A stretch of 52,973 nucleotides of DNA from an uncultured Phascolarctobacterium sp. (GCF_900770955.1 NZ_CAAGLX010000018.1:1-52973), one strand, 5' to 3'; positions 8,009 to 16,326 are shown, counted from the first letter of the stretch. The notes: generated from the letters alone by a model not told the origin. Numbers and translations: made by a program.

Positions 8009-8371
8009 TTGCTTAACAGAGTTGATAAAAACGAGAAACGTCAAAAACGTCATCTCCGTTCTCGTAGATATATTATCGGTACTGCTGAAAAACCTCGTCT
8101 GAACGTATACCGTTCCCTGTCCAACATTTATGCACAGGTTATTAACGATGAGACCGGCGAAACTATCGCTGCTGCCAGCACCGTTGAAAAAGATCTGAAA
8201 GAAAACTACGGCGGCAACATTGAGGCTGCTAAAGCTGTAGGCAAAGCAATCGCTGAAAAAGCACTGGCTAAGGGTGTAAAAGAAGTTGTATTCGATCGTG
8301 GTGGCTATCTGTACCACGGCCGTGTAGCTGCCCTGGCTGAAGCTGCTCGCGAAGCTGGCCTGGTATTCTAA
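8009..8371 (+). CDS. rplR: 50S ribosomal protein L18
   Basis: L18 binds 5S rRNA together with L5. The sequence VDKNEKRQKRHLRSRRYI, then GTAEKPRLNVYRSLSNIYAQ and the end FDRGGYLYHGRVAALAEAAR, is typical. I choose TTG 8009 (MLNRVDKNEK, 120 residues) because GAAGGGAG at 7993-8000 then has a 6-8 nt spacer. The GTG at 8000 overlaps the SD itself and would add only three residues. Confidence 0.95.
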   Translation: MLNRVDKNEKRQKRHLRSRRYIIGTAEKPRLNVYRSLSNIYAQVINDETGETIAAASTVEKDLKENYGGNIEAAKAVGKAIAEKALAKGVKEVVFDRGGYLYHGRVAALAEAAREAGLVF

Positions 8372-8388
8372 GAGAAGGAGGAAATAAA

Positions 8389-8889
8389 GTGGCGAACTTC
8401 GAAAATAAAGAAAACGAATTACAAGAAAAAGTCGTTTTCATCAACCGTGTTGCTAAGGTTGTTAAAGGCGGACGTCGTTTCTCCTTCGCTGCACTTGTTG
8501 TTGTAGGTGATGAAAATGGTCATGTAGGCATGGGCCTGGGTAAAGCTGCAGAGGTTCCTGAAGCTATTCGTAAAGGCGTTGAAGACGCTAAGAAAAACCT
8601 GGTTACTGTACCGCTGGTTGGTACTACCATTCCTCATGAAAACATCGGTGTATTCGGCGCAGGCCGCGTATTCCTGAAACCGGCTGCAGAAGGTACCGGC
8701 GTTATCGCTGGCGGCCCTGTACGTGCCGTACTGGAACTGGCTGGCGTTCGTGATATTCTTACTAAATCTCAAGGCTCTTCCAACCCGAACAACATGGTTC
8801 GTGCAACCATTGAAGGTCTGAAATCCTTGAAGAGTGCTGAAGCTGTTGCAGCTCTGCGTGGTAAAACCGTAGAAGAATTGTTGGGCTAA
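8389..8889 (+). CDS. rpsE: 30S ribosomal protein S5
   Basis: S5 lies at the mRNA entrance and affects decoding accuracy. The dsRBD-like N-terminal domain has VVFINRVAKVVKGGRRFSFA, and the second domain contains GAGRVFLKPAAEGTGVIAGG and the conserved SSNPNNMVRAT. The 166-residue product starts at GTG 8389 after GAAGGAGG. Confidence 0.98.
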   Translation: MANFENKENELQEKVVFINRVAKVVKGGRRFSFAALVVVGDENGHVGMGLGKAAEVPEAIRKGVEDAKKNLVTVPLVGTTIPHENIGVFGAGRVFLKPAAEGTGVIAGGPVRAVLELAGVRDILTKSQGSSNPNNMVRATIEGLKSLKSAEAVAALRGKTVEELLG

Positions 8890-8902
8890 GGAGGACTTTG
8901 TC

Positions 8903-9082
8903 ATGGCACAAATTAAAATCACCCTGACCCGCAGCCTGATCGGTTACCCCAAAGATCAGCGTGCAACCGTTAAAGCTCTGGGCTTAGGTAAAATCAATAC
9001 TAGCGTTGTTAAAGAAGATACTCCGACTATTCGCGGCATGGTTCACAAGGTTGAACATCTCGTGAAGGTTGAAGAAGCGTAA
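8903..9082 (+). CDS. rpmD: 50S ribosomal protein L30
   Basis: A 59-residue reading frame starts MAQIKITLTRSLIGYPKDQR and contains ATVKALGLGKINTSVV and PTIRGMVHKVEHLVKV, which match the small single-domain L30. It begins 13 nt after the rpsE stop with AAGGAGG in between and precedes rplO, its invariant position in the spc operon. The family is a small 50S protein near 5S rRNA and is non-essential in several bacteria. Confidence 0.96.
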   Translation: MAQIKITLTRSLIGYPKDQRATVKALGLGKINTSVVKEDTPTIRGMVHKVEHLVKVEEA

Positions 9083-9102
9083 GACAAGGAGGTGTACTGA
9101 AG

Positions 9103-9543
9103 ATGAATTTACATGAATTGTCTCCCGCTCCGGGATCTAAACGTGTAGCAGTTCGCGTAGGTCGTGGCCTGGGCAGTGGCTTGGGCAAGACTTCCGGCAA
9201 AGGCCAGAAAGGTCAGAAATCCCGTTCCGGCGGTGTTAAGCGCCCTGGATTTGAAGGTGGTCAAAGACCTCTGTACCTGCGTCTTCCTAAACGCGGTTTC
9301 TACAATAAATTTGGTAAAGATTATGTTGAAATCAACGTTTCCGTACTCAATCGTTTTGAGGACGGCACCGTTGTTGAACCCGTAATGCTTATTGAAGAAG
9401 GTGTTGTTAAGAACATTCGTGACGGCATCCGTATTCTTGGCAATGGCGAATTAACCAAAAAGCTTACTGTACAAGCTATGGGCTTCAGCAAATCCGCTGA
9501 AGAGAAAATCGTTGCAGCTGGCGGTAAGATTGAGGTGATCTAA
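9103..9543 (+). CDS. rplO: 50S ribosomal protein L15
   Basis: L15 is a late 50S assembly protein with an extended N-terminus threading through 23S rRNA. The glycine/arginine-rich start (RVGRGLGSGLGKTSGKGQKG) and GGVKRPGFEGGQRPLYLRLP are diagnostic; 146 residues is normal. Only one base separates its stop from the secY GTG, so secY translation is likely coupled to it. Confidence 0.98.
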   Translation: MNLHELSPAPGSKRVAVRVGRGLGSGLGKTSGKGQKGQKSRSGGVKRPGFEGGQRPLYLRLPKRGFYNKFGKDYVEINVSVLNRFEDGTVVEPVMLIEEGVVKNIRDGIRILGNGELTKKLTVQAMGFSKSAEEKIVAAGGKIEVI

Positions 9544-9544
9544 A

Positions 9545-10801
9545 GTGTTAGCAGCCCTTGCAAACATATTTAGAATAACAGAACTCAGGCAAAAAGTTTT
9601 ATTTACTCTCGCCATGTTCATCGTATTCAGGGCTGGAACACATATACCTGTTCCTGGCGTAAACGCTTCTGTCATTGAACAGCTTTTCCGCAGCGGTAAT
9701 CTCTTCGGACTGCTTGATATGTTCAGTGGCGGCGCCTTGAGCAAATTCTCCATTTTTGCTATGAGTATTACCCCATATATCAATGCTTCAATTATTTTAC
9801 AGTTATTGAAGGTAGTTGTACCGACCTTGGAACAATGGTCCAAGGAAGGTGAGGAAGGCTTCAAGAAAACGACAAAGCTTACACGTATGCTGACGGTGGC
9901 TTTGGCGTTTATCCAAGCCTGCGGTATGGCCTACGGCCTGAAGATGGCGATTAATAACCCCGGGATTTTCTCAATCCTGCTTATTGCTATCACACTTACT
10001 GCAGGAACCGTTTTCCTTATGTGGATAGGCGAGCAGATTACAGCTCGCGGTGTCGGCAATGGTATTTCCCTGATAATCTTTGCCGGTATCGTATCCAGAC
10101 TTCCGGATGGACTTAAAGTAATTTTCCAATATCTGCAGGCTGGCACGGTAAGCTTATTGAACGTTATTTTGTTCGCGGCTATAGCCCTGGCGATGGTAGT
10201 TTTCGTAATTATCATTTCTGAGGGTATTCGCAAAATCCCCGTTCAGTATGCTAAGCGTGTAGTAGGCAAAAAGGCTTATGGCGGTCATACAAGCTATATC
10301 CCTCTGAAGGTCAACCAGGCAGGCGTTATTCCGATCATCTTCGCTTCTTCGGTGTTGATGTTCCCTGTAACAATTGCTCAGTTTGTTGATGTTCCCTTGG
10401 TTAAAGCAATGGGTAAGCTCTTTCAGTGGGGCAGCCCGCTGCAGACCACATTATATGTTCTGATGATTTTGTTCTTCACTTACTTCTATACAGCAGTAAG
10501 CCTGAACATCGGAGATCTTTCCGATAATATCAAAAAGAACGGTGGCTTTATTCCCGGTTTAAGACCCGGTAATCCTACTACAGAATATCTTGACAAGGTA
10601 ATGTCCAGAATAACTTTGGCCGGTGCGATTTTCCTCTCATTAATTGCGCTGATGCCTCATGTTATCGGATGGGTAACCCGCATTGAAGGTGTGTACTTCG
10701 GCGGTACCGCTTTGTTGATCGTTGTTGGTGTTGCATTACAAACTATGAAGCAAATAGAGTCCATGGTTCTGATGCGTCATTATCATGGCTTTATGAAATA
10801 G
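9545..10801 (+). CDS. secY: Preprotein translocase subunit SecY
   Basis: SecY is the channel of the SecYEG translocon in the inner membrane. The 418-residue product has about ten hydrophobic segments. Family signatures include FRAGTHIPVPGV near the N-terminus, MSITPYINASIILQLL, GIVSRLPDG, the cytoplasmic-loop PVQYAKRVVGKKAYGGHTSY, and IKKNGGFIPGLRPGNPT. Translation starts at GTG 9545, one base after rplO. The spc operon continues into adk after 12 nt. Confidence 0.98.
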   Translation: MLAALANIFRITELRQKVLFTLAMFIVFRAGTHIPVPGVNASVIEQLFRSGNLFGLLDMFSGGALSKFSIFAMSITPYINASIILQLLKVVVPTLEQWSKEGEEGFKKTTKLTRMLTVALAFIQACGMAYGLKMAINNPGIFSILLIAITLTAGTVFLMWIGEQITARGVGNGISLIIFAGIVSRLPDGLKVIFQYLQAGTVSLLNVILFAAIALAMVVFVIIISEGIRKIPVQYAKRVVGKKAYGGHTSYIPLKVNQAGVIPIIFASSVLMFPVTIAQFVDVPLVKAMGKLFQWGSPLQTTLYVLMILFFTYFYTAVSLNIGDLSDNIKKNGGFIPGLRPGNPTTEYLDKVMSRITLAGAIFLSLIALMPHVIGWVTRIEGVYFGGTALLIVVGVALQTMKQIESMVLMRHYHGFMK

Positions 10802-10813
10802 GAGGAGTTCAGA

Positions 10814-11464
10814 ATGTACATTCTTTTAATGGGACCTCCGGGTGCTGGTAAAGGCACTCAAGCAGAAAAACTCATTGATGAATTTAAAATCCCTCATATC
10901 TCCACAGGAGACATGTTCCGTGCAGCAGTAAGCGCAGGCACCGAACTTGGTAAAGAGGCAAAAAAATACATGGACGCTGGCGGACTTGTCCCCGACGTCG
11001 TAACCATCGGCATTGTTCGTGAAGGCTTGTCCAAACCCGAATGTGCAAATGGTTTCATCTTAGATGGCTTCCCGAGAACTGAGGAGCAAGCAGTTGCTCT
11101 CGACGGAATCCTCAAAGACCTGGGCATTAAATTGACCGGTGTTGTTAATATCTCTGTTCCTGACTCCGAGCTGGTTGCGCGTGTAGTTGGCCGCCGTATC
11201 TGCAAGGCTTGCGGTGCTACCTATCATGTAAGCTTTAACCCCAGCAAGGTAGAAAATGTTTGCGACAAATGCGGCGGCAACCTTTATCAACGTAACGACG
11301 ATAAAGAAGAAACCGTTGTAAATCGTCTGCATGCATATCATGAACAAACAGAACCGTTAATTGAGTACTACAAAAAACAAGGCCTGTACAAAGAAATCGA
11401 TGGCTTGCAGCCTATCGATAAAGTGTATGCCGACGTTAAAGTTAGTCTCGGATGTAGCAAATAA
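10814..11464 (+). CDS. adk: Adenylate kinase (zinc-lid type)
   Basis: Catalyses ATP + AMP to 2 ADP. The P-loop GPPGAGKGTQ is at residues 7-16, the AMP-binding STGDMFR near 30, and DGFPRTEEQ near 84. The LID (about 125-160) carries CKAC and CDKC pairs, the zinc-binding form common in Gram-positive lineages. It has 216 residues. It sits between secY and infA; the map gene that usually follows adk in Firmicutes is missing here. Confidence 0.98.
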   Translation: MYILLMGPPGAGKGTQAEKLIDEFKIPHISTGDMFRAAVSAGTELGKEAKKYMDAGGLVPDVVTIGIVREGLSKPECANGFILDGFPRTEEQAVALDGILKDLGIKLTGVVNISVPDSELVARVVGRRICKACGATYHVSFNPSKVENVCDKCGGNLYQRNDDKEETVVNRLHAYHEQTEPLIEYYKKQGLYKEIDGLQPIDKVYADVKVSLGCSK

Positions 11465-11476
11465 GGAGGTACAACA

Positions 11477-11695
11477 GTGTCCAAACAGGATGTTATTGAG
11501 GTTGAAGGTACAATCTTAGAAGCACTTCCCAATGCTATGTTCCAAGTTCAACTGGTTAACGGCCATACAATTTTAGCACATATATCCGGTAAGATTCGTA
11601 TGAACTTCATCAAGATTTTGCCTGGTGATAAGGTTACCGTGGAGCTTACTCCGTACGACCTCAATCGTGGAAGAATTACTTATCGGTATAAATAA
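11477..11695 (+). CDS. infA: Translation initiation factor IF-1
   Basis: IF-1 occupies the A site of the 30S subunit during initiation. The 72-residue OB-fold protein (DVIEVEGTILEALPNAMFQV, then LPGDKVTVELTPYDLNRGRI) has the invariant family length. It starts at GTG 11477 behind AAGGAGGT, 12 nt after adk. Grouping with rpmJ, rpsM, rpsK, rpsD and rpoA is the conserved alpha-operon order. Confidence 0.98.
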   Translation: MSKQDVIEVEGTILEALPNAMFQVQLVNGHTILAHISGKIRMNFIKILPGDKVTVELTPYDLNRGRITYRYK

Positions 11696-11723
11696 TCCAA
11701 CAGGCAAAGAGGAGGTTTAAATT

Positions 11724-11837
11724 ATGAAAGTAAGACCGTCTGTTAAGCCAATATGTGAAAAATGCAAAGTCATTAAACGTAAAGGCCATGTAATGGTAAT
11801 TTGCGAAAACCCGAAACATAAACAAAAACAAGGATAA
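11724..11837 (+). CDS. rpmJ: 50S ribosomal protein L36 (zinc form)
   Basis: A 37-codon frame, MKVRPSVKPICEKCKVIKRK then GHVMVICENPKHKQKQG, matches L36 over its whole length. The C-x2-C, C and H residues form the zinc knuckle of the zinc-dependent (C+) version. AGAGGAGG precedes the ATG. It lies between infA and rpsM as usual. Confidence 0.97.
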   Translation: MKVRPSVKPICEKCKVIKRKGHVMVICENPKHKQKQG

Positions 11838-11854
11838 GAAGGAGGTGCACATTA

Positions 11855-12223
11855 ATGGCACGTATTTCTGGTGTCGATTTACCGAGAGATAAACGTATTG
11901 AGTATGCTCTGCCGTACATCTACGGCATCGGCCTGACTCTCTCTCGTGAAATTTTAGCTAAAACCGGTATTAACCCGGACACTCGCGTTCGCGACCTGAC
12001 TGAAGAAGAAGTTGCTAAGATCCGTGAAACTCTGGATCAGGACTATAAAGTTGAAGGTGACCTCCGCCGTGAGGAATCCCTGAACATTAAACGTCTGATT
12101 GAAATTGGCAGCTATCGTGGCAGAAGACATCGTATGGGTCTGCCTGTTCGTGGTCAAAACACTAAAAACAATGCCCGCACCCGTAAAGGTCCGAAACGTA
12201 CTATTGCAGGCAAGAAGAAATAA
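11855..12223 (+). CDS. rpsM: 30S ribosomal protein S13
   Basis: S13 in the 30S head forms bridges to the 50S and contacts P-site tRNA. The 122-residue product begins ARISGVDLPRDKRIEYALPY and ends with the basic tail GQNTKNNARTRKGPKRTIAG. The helix-hairpin-helix segment YGIGLTLSREILAKTGI is typical. The SD is AGAAGGAGGTG. Confidence 0.98.
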   Translation: MARISGVDLPRDKRIEYALPYIYGIGLTLSREILAKTGINPDTRVRDLTEEEVAKIRETLDQDYKVEGDLRREESLNIKRLIEIGSYRGRRHRMGLPVRGQNTKNNARTRKGPKRTIAGKKK

Positions 12224-12245
12224 TTAGCGAGGGAGGGATAAACCA

Positions 12246-12638
12246 GTGGCTGGCAAGAAAGTTGTTCGCAACAAGAAAAAAGTTAGCAAAAACGTAATCA
12301 ACGGTGTAGCACATATCCGCTCCACCTTCAATAATACTATCGTTACCATCGCTGATACCGAAGGTAATGTTCTGAGCTGGGCCTCCGCAGGCGGCCTCGG
12401 TTTCCGTGGCAGCCGTAAGAGCACTCCGTTTGCTGCACAAATGGCTGCTGAAGAAGCAACCAAAGCTGCTATGGAGCATGGCTTGAAACAAGTAGAAGTA
12501 TATGTAAAAGGTCCTGGCGCTGGCCGTGAAGCAGCAATCCGTGCACTTCAGGCTGCAGGTCTGGAAGTTAACTCTATTAAAGACGTTACTCCGATTCCGC
12601 ATAACGGCTGCCGTCCGCCGAAACGTAGAAGAGTATAA
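12246..12638 (+). CDS. rpsK: 30S ribosomal protein S11
   Basis: S11 lies on the 30S platform near the E site. The 130-residue product contains GVAHIRSTFNNTIVTIADTE, GFRGSRKSTPFAAQMAAEEA and the C-terminal DVTPIPHNGCRPPKRRRV. It starts at GTG 12246 after GAGGGAGGG, 22 nt past rpsM, in the standard alpha-operon order. Confidence 0.98.
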   Translation: MAGKKVVRNKKKVSKNVINGVAHIRSTFNNTIVTIADTEGNVLSWASAGGLGFRGSRKSTPFAAQMAAEEATKAAMEHGLKQVEVYVKGPGAGREAAIRALQAAGLEVNSIKDVTPIPHNGCRPPKRRRV

Positions 12639-12654
12639 TTGGGGGTGTAAATAG

Positions 12655-13248
12655 ATGGCAATTGATAGAACTCCTGTCCTGAAAAGATGCAGATCTTTGG
12701 GCTTAGCTCCCGCATTCATGGGCATTAGCAAGGAATCTAAACGCCAAGTTCGCCGCCAAAACAGAAAAAAGAGCGAATATGGCATTCAGTTAACTGAAAA
12801 ACAAAAAGCTAAATTTATCTATGGCGTACTGGAAAAACAATTCCGTGGCTACTATGATAAAGCTAAAAAGATGGAAGGCATCACCGGTGAAAACCTGCTG
12901 ATCCTCCTCGAAAGAAGAATCGACAACGTAGTTTTCCGCCTCGGCTTGGCTAACACCCGCCGTCAGGCTCGCCAAATCGTAAGACATGGCCACATTGCTG
13001 TTAACGGCAAACGTCTGGACATTCCTTCCGCATTGGTAAGAGTTGGCGATGTTGTAACCGTTATGGAAAACAGCCGTGCTAAAGAATACTTCAAAGGCAT
13101 GGACGAAACTCTGGCTACCAAAGCAGTTCCGGCTTGGCTGGTACTGGACGCTGCTAACGTTAGCGGTAAGGTAGACCGTTTCCCGACTCGTGAGGAAATT
13201 GATGTTCCTATTGAAGAGCACTTCATCGTAGAGTTGTACTCCAAATAA
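12655..13248 (+). CDS. rpsD: 30S ribosomal protein S4
   Basis: S4 nucleates 30S assembly and in many bacteria represses the alpha operon. The 197-residue product has KSEYGIQLTEKQKAKFIYGV and the S4 RNA-binding domain with RRIDNVVFRLGLANTRRQAR and QIVRHGHIAVNGKRLDIPS. The N-terminus has one cysteine, so this is the zinc-free form. The SD is a modest GGGGGTG. The 71-nt gap to rpoA holds a small hairpin. Confidence 0.97.
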   Translation: MAIDRTPVLKRCRSLGLAPAFMGISKESKRQVRRQNRKKSEYGIQLTEKQKAKFIYGVLEKQFRGYYDKAKKMEGITGENLLILLERRIDNVVFRLGLANTRRQARQIVRHGHIAVNGKRLDIPSALVRVGDVVTVMENSRAKEYFKGMDETLATKAVPAWLVLDAANVSGKVDRFPTREEIDVPIEEHFIVELYSK

Positions 13249-13281
13249 TTAGTGAATATCTTGTGCCACCCACTTATGAGA

Positions 13282-13298
13282 CGTATTGTGGTAATACG
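13282..13298 (+). promoter_or_regulatory. Hairpin between rpsD and rpoA
   Basis: CGTATT (13282-13287) and AATACG (13293-13298) form a 6-bp stem with a GTGGT loop and no T-run, so it is not a terminator. It could stabilise an mRNA end or adjust rpoA translation. No homology to a known S4 target is claimed. Confidence 0.35.
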
Positions 13299-13319
13299 CG
13301 ATAGAAGGAGGCTTTCCGA

Positions 13320-14285
13320 ATGATTGAAATTGAAAAACCTAAGATGGTTACATCTGATGTCAGCGAAGATGGTCGTTATGGCAAATTCGTTTGGGAGCCG
13401 CTCGAGAGAGGCTACGGCATCACGCTGGGCAACAGCCTGCGTCGTGTGCTGCTGTCCTCCCTGCCGGGTGCTGCAGTAACCTACGTCAAGATTGACGGTG
13501 TTCTGCATGAGTTTGCTACCATTCCTGGTGTTCGTGAGGATGTTGCTGATATCATCCTGAACATTAAGGCTTTGTGCCTTAAAATGGAAGGTGAAGGGGA
13601 AAAGATTCTGCGTATCGAATGTTCCGGTGAACAGGAAGTTACTGCTGCAAATATCATTGCTGATAGCGATGTTGAAATTCTGAACCCTGAGCTGCATATT
13701 GCGACTTTAGATAAAGACGCAGTTTTCAATATGGAAATCCATATTGATAAAGGCCGTGGCTATGTACCTGCGGACAAAAATAAACAGCCTGATCAGCCTA
13801 TCGGCGTTATTCCGGTAGACTCCATTTACTCTCCGATTACCAGAGTAAAATTTGCTGTTAACGATACCCGCGTAGGTAATGTTACCAACTATGACAAGCT
13901 TACTTTGGAAGTTTGGACAGATGGCAGCATAAAGCCTGATGAAGCTGTTGACATGGCTTCCACCATCCTGATTGACTATCTCAAGCTTTTCCAGACCAGT
14001 GATGGCAAAGGTTCTGTAATCACTGTAGCTGGCGGTTCTGAGCCTGAAGCTCCCGAACCGAGCAAGCAAGAGGGTCAAAACACAATGTCTATCGACGATT
14101 TGGATTTGTCCGTCCGCAGCAATAACTGCCTGAGACGTGCAGGTATCAATACTGTCGAAGAATTGATCCAGAAAACAGAAGCTGATATGATTAAAGTTCG
14201 TAACTTGGGTAGTAAATCTCTGGAAGAGATTAAAAAGAAACTTGAGGATATGGGCTTGCATTTTCGTAAAAACGATGAAGAATAA
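13320..14285 (+). CDS. rpoA: DNA-directed RNA polymerase subunit alpha
   Basis: Alpha dimers nucleate RNA polymerase assembly and contact UP elements and activators. The 321-residue product has the N-terminal domain (FVWEPLERGYGITLGNSLRR, then VLLSSLPGAAVTYVKIDGV) through about residue 230, a linker with EPEAPEPSKQEG, and the C-terminal domain (LDLSVRSNNCLRRAGINTVE, then LGSKSLEEIKKKLEDMG). AGAAGGAGG precedes the ATG. It joins the ribosomal transcript between rpsD and rplQ. Confidence 0.98.
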   Translation: MIEIEKPKMVTSDVSEDGRYGKFVWEPLERGYGITLGNSLRRVLLSSLPGAAVTYVKIDGVLHEFATIPGVREDVADIILNIKALCLKMEGEGEKILRIECSGEQEVTAANIIADSDVEILNPELHIATLDKDAVFNMEIHIDKGRGYVPADKNKQPDQPIGVIPVDSIYSPITRVKFAVNDTRVGNVTNYDKLTLEVWTDGSIKPDEAVDMASTILIDYLKLFQTSDGKGSVITVAGGSEPEAPEPSKQEGQNTMSIDDLDLSVRSNNCLRRAGINTVEELIQKTEADMIKVRNLGSKSLEEIKKKLEDMGLHFRKNDEE

Positions 14286-14304
14286 TTAAGGGGGTCAGAA
14301 GTAC

Positions 14305-14643
14305 ATGGCATACAGAAAACTGGGTCGTAACTCCAGCAACCGTAAGGCTCTGTTTCGCAGCATTTTAACTTCCTTCTTCAAATATGGTAAGATCGAAACC
14401 ACCGTTACCAAAGCTAAAGAAGTTGCTAAGCATTCCGCTCAACTGATTACTTTGGCAAAACGCAATGACCTGCATGCTCGTCGTCAGGTTATGGCAGTTC
14501 TGGTTGACGAAACCATTACCAAAAAACTGTTTGAAGAAATTGCTCCGAAATATGAAGGCAGACAAGGCGGCTTTACTCGCATTTACAGAGTAGGTCCTCG
14601 CCGTGGCGATGCAGCTGAAATGGCTATCATCGAACTCATCTAA
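14305..14643 (+). CDS. rplQ: 50S ribosomal protein L17
   Basis: L17 sits near the tunnel exit of the 50S subunit. The 112-residue product (MAYRKLGRNSSNRKALFRSI, ending GGFTRIYRVGPRRGDAAEMA then IIELI) is a full-length bacterial L17. It is the last gene of the ribosomal run, followed within 15 nt by a strong intrinsic terminator. The SD is AAGGGGG. Confidence 0.98.
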   Translation: MAYRKLGRNSSNRKALFRSILTSFFKYGKIETTVTKAKEVAKHSAQLITLAKRNDLHARRQVMAVLVDETITKKLFEEIAPKYEGRQGGFTRIYRVGPRRGDAAEMAIIELI

Positions 14644-14654
14644 TTTAGAGCTGT

Positions 14655-14686
14655 AAAAAGCAGGAACTTCGGTTCCTGCTTTTTTT
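14655..14686 (+). terminator. Intrinsic terminator of the ribosomal/rpoA transcript
   Basis: AAGCAGGAAC and GTTCCTGCTT form a stem with a TTCG tetraloop at 14668-14671, followed by a run of T ending at 14686. This is one of the clearest terminators in the window. Confidence 0.93.
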
Positions 14687-14713
14687 GCGTTCCGGGGATT
14701 GTATGTGTATAAT
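14685..14713 (+). promoter_or_regulatory. Candidate promoter of the FAH-family gene
   Basis: TTGCGT (14685-14690), a 17-nt spacer and TATAAT (14708-14713). The -35 overlaps the end of the rplQ terminator T-run, so the gene has its own transcription start about 90 nt upstream of its ATG. Confidence 0.6.
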
Positions 14714-14809
14714 AATGTTATGCTAATCCTATTTCCGGATATATGATCTGAAAATACTATAGCTTTAGCATGATACAAACTATCAATATTCCAAGAGGAG
14801 GAAGATATA

Positions 14810-15718
14810 ATGCGTTTTTATACAGTAGAGATAGCGGGACGTGAGGAAATTCTTGTTGGCTTTCGTGAGAATGAAGCAGTTTACAGACTGAATTTATTGG
14901 CAAGACTTGTGCCGGAACTGGCAGTTGCGGATATGAATGAATTGATATGCCGTTATACGCCTGAGGTGAAGGCAAAGCTGGAGCGTCTGGCTGATAATGA
15001 TGATGTTCTGCAGGGCGCTGCAGTAAAGCTTGCGGAAGTAAAGCTGTTAGCACCTATCGTTCATCCGCGTCAGGATGTAGTCTGCCTCGGTATTAATTAT
15101 GATGCACATGCTCAGGAAGCAGGACGTTTTTCCAGTGAAGCCTTTGGTGGTGAACGTCCCTACACAATTTATTTTTCCAAGCGGGTAAACAGAGCTACAG
15201 CAAGCGGTGAAAGTATTCCTCGTTATGAAGGCTTAGTAGACAGCCTTGACTATGAGGCAGAGCTGGGAGTGATTTTAGCTAAAGATGCTAAAGGTGTAAG
15301 CAAAGAAAACGCCAGAGATTATATTTTTGGTTATACAATTATTAATGATATCAGTGCACGTAATCTGCAGACGCGTCATAAGCAATGGTATCTGGGAAAA
15401 AGCCTTGACGGTTTTACACCTATGGGACCGTGTATTGTTACGGCAGATGAAATCGGCGATGAGCAGGCACTTGATATCAGCTGTACGGTTAACGGAGAGC
15501 TGCGCCAGAGCAGTAATACCCGTTACATGATTCAGACTGTTTGTGGGGCAATTGCAGAGCTGTCAGAGGGTATGACGTTGGCTGCAGGTACAATTATTGC
15601 TACCGGTACTCCGGCTGGTGTCGGCATGGGTATGAAACCGCCGACATTCTTGCAGCATGGCGATAAAATCATTTGCTCTATCGAAAAAATCGGCTCTTTA
15701 GAGAATGTTATCGATTAA
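14810..15718 (+). CDS. Fumarylacetoacetate hydrolase (FAH) family protein
   Basis: The 302-residue product has a ~75-residue N-terminal domain and a C-terminal FAH fold. The metal-binding set is visible: YEAE (Glu149 and Glu151), the NDISARN motif with Asp180, and a Lys in GKSLDGFTPMGP near 197. The family splits C-C bonds in beta-diketo acids or acts as an isomerase, decarboxylase or acylpyruvase, so the substrate cannot be named. SD AAGAGGAGG lies 10 nt before the ATG. It appears monocistronic, between the ribosomal terminator and yegP, with no catabolic neighbours. Confidence 0.88.
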   Translation: MRFYTVEIAGREEILVGFRENEAVYRLNLLARLVPELAVADMNELICRYTPEVKAKLERLADNDDVLQGAAVKLAEVKLLAPIVHPRQDVVCLGINYDAHAQEAGRFSSEAFGGERPYTIYFSKRVNRATASGESIPRYEGLVDSLDYEAELGVILAKDAKGVSKENARDYIFGYTIINDISARNLQTRHKQWYLGKSLDGFTPMGPCIVTADEIGDEQALDISCTVNGELRQSSNTRYMIQTVCGAIAELSEGMTLAAGTIIATGTPAGVGMGMKPPTFLQHGDKIICSIEKIGSLENVID

Positions 15719-15763
15719 AAATTGCTAAACGGTGTTGCTTTAATAAAAATACTTGTGTTTTTG

Positions 15764-15792
15764 TTGCTGATAGCATAAAATAAACTTATAGA
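15764..15792 (+). promoter_or_regulatory. Candidate promoter of the YegP-like gene
   Basis: TTGCTG (15764-15769), a 17-nt spacer and TATAGA (15787-15792), about 30 nt upstream of the ATG at 15821. Confidence 0.55.
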
Positions 15793-15820
15793 CCATACTA
15801 AATTTAAAGGAGGCTGCAAA

Positions 15821-16213
15821 ATGGGTAAATTCGTAATTTCTCAGGCAAAAAATGGCGTTAAATTTAATTTAAAAGCTGCAAATGGTGAAGTCATTGCCAG
15901 CTCTCAGGTTTATAAGGACGAAAAGTATTGCCGTAAAGGTATTGCCAGTGTTATCAACAATGCTCCTGTTGCTCCGATAGAGGACCAGACGGTAGAAGGC
16001 TTTACCCCTTGTAAGCATCCGAAATTTGAAGTTTATAAAGACAAGGCTGGAGAATTCCGCTTCCGTTTGAAGGCAACAAACGGACAGATTATTGCTACCG
16101 GTGAAGGCTACAAGGCAATGGTAGGCTGCAAACGCGGCATTGAGTCCATTAAGAAAAATGTTGTTGATGCCAAAATAATTGTTGAAGCCCCTAAAGAAGA
16201 AAAAGCTGAATAA
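15821..16213 (+). CDS. YegP family protein (two DUF1508 repeats)
   Basis: A 130-residue protein made of two copies of the same module: GKFVISQAKNGVKFNLKAAN followed by GEVIASSQVY (residues 2-32) and, around 68-98, FEVYKDKAGEFRFRLKATNG followed by QIIATGEGY. This is the DUF1508/YegP beta-strand repeat; its biochemical role is not established. The strong AAAGGAGG, own promoter and bidirectional terminator suggest an independently and well expressed gene. The C-terminus is acidic/basic mixed (PKEEKAE). Confidence 0.85.
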   Translation: MGKFVISQAKNGVKFNLKAANGEVIASSQVYKDEKYCRKGIASVINNAPVAPIEDQTVEGFTPCKHPKFEVYKDKAGEFRFRLKATNGQIIATGEGYKAMVGCKRGIESIKKNVVDAKIIVEAPKEEKAE

Positions 16214-16224
16214 TGTCAATCAAA

Positions 16225-16264
16225 AGGACCACTACGCTATAAACACGCAGTGGTCCTATTTTTT
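16225..16264. terminator. Bidirectional terminator between yegP and the metallophosphoesterase
   Basis: AGGACCACT (16225-16233) pairs with AGTGGTCCT (16249-16257). T-runs follow on the plus strand (16259-16264) and, more weakly (CTTTTG), on the minus strand. It serves two convergent genes. Confidence 0.85.
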
Positions 16265-16267
16265 GTA

Positions 16268-16304
16268 ACACAACAGATTATATTAGTCTGCTGTGTATTT
16301 TTTT
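16268..16304 (+). terminator. Second terminator after yegP
   Basis: ACACAACAGA (16268-16277) pairs with TCTGCTGTGT (16287-16296) with one mismatch, and T-rich sequence follows at 16298-16304. It backs up the first terminator on the plus strand, protecting the convergent gene. Confidence 0.65.
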
Positions 16305-16326
16305 GGAAAGCTTTATCCGGAAGAAG

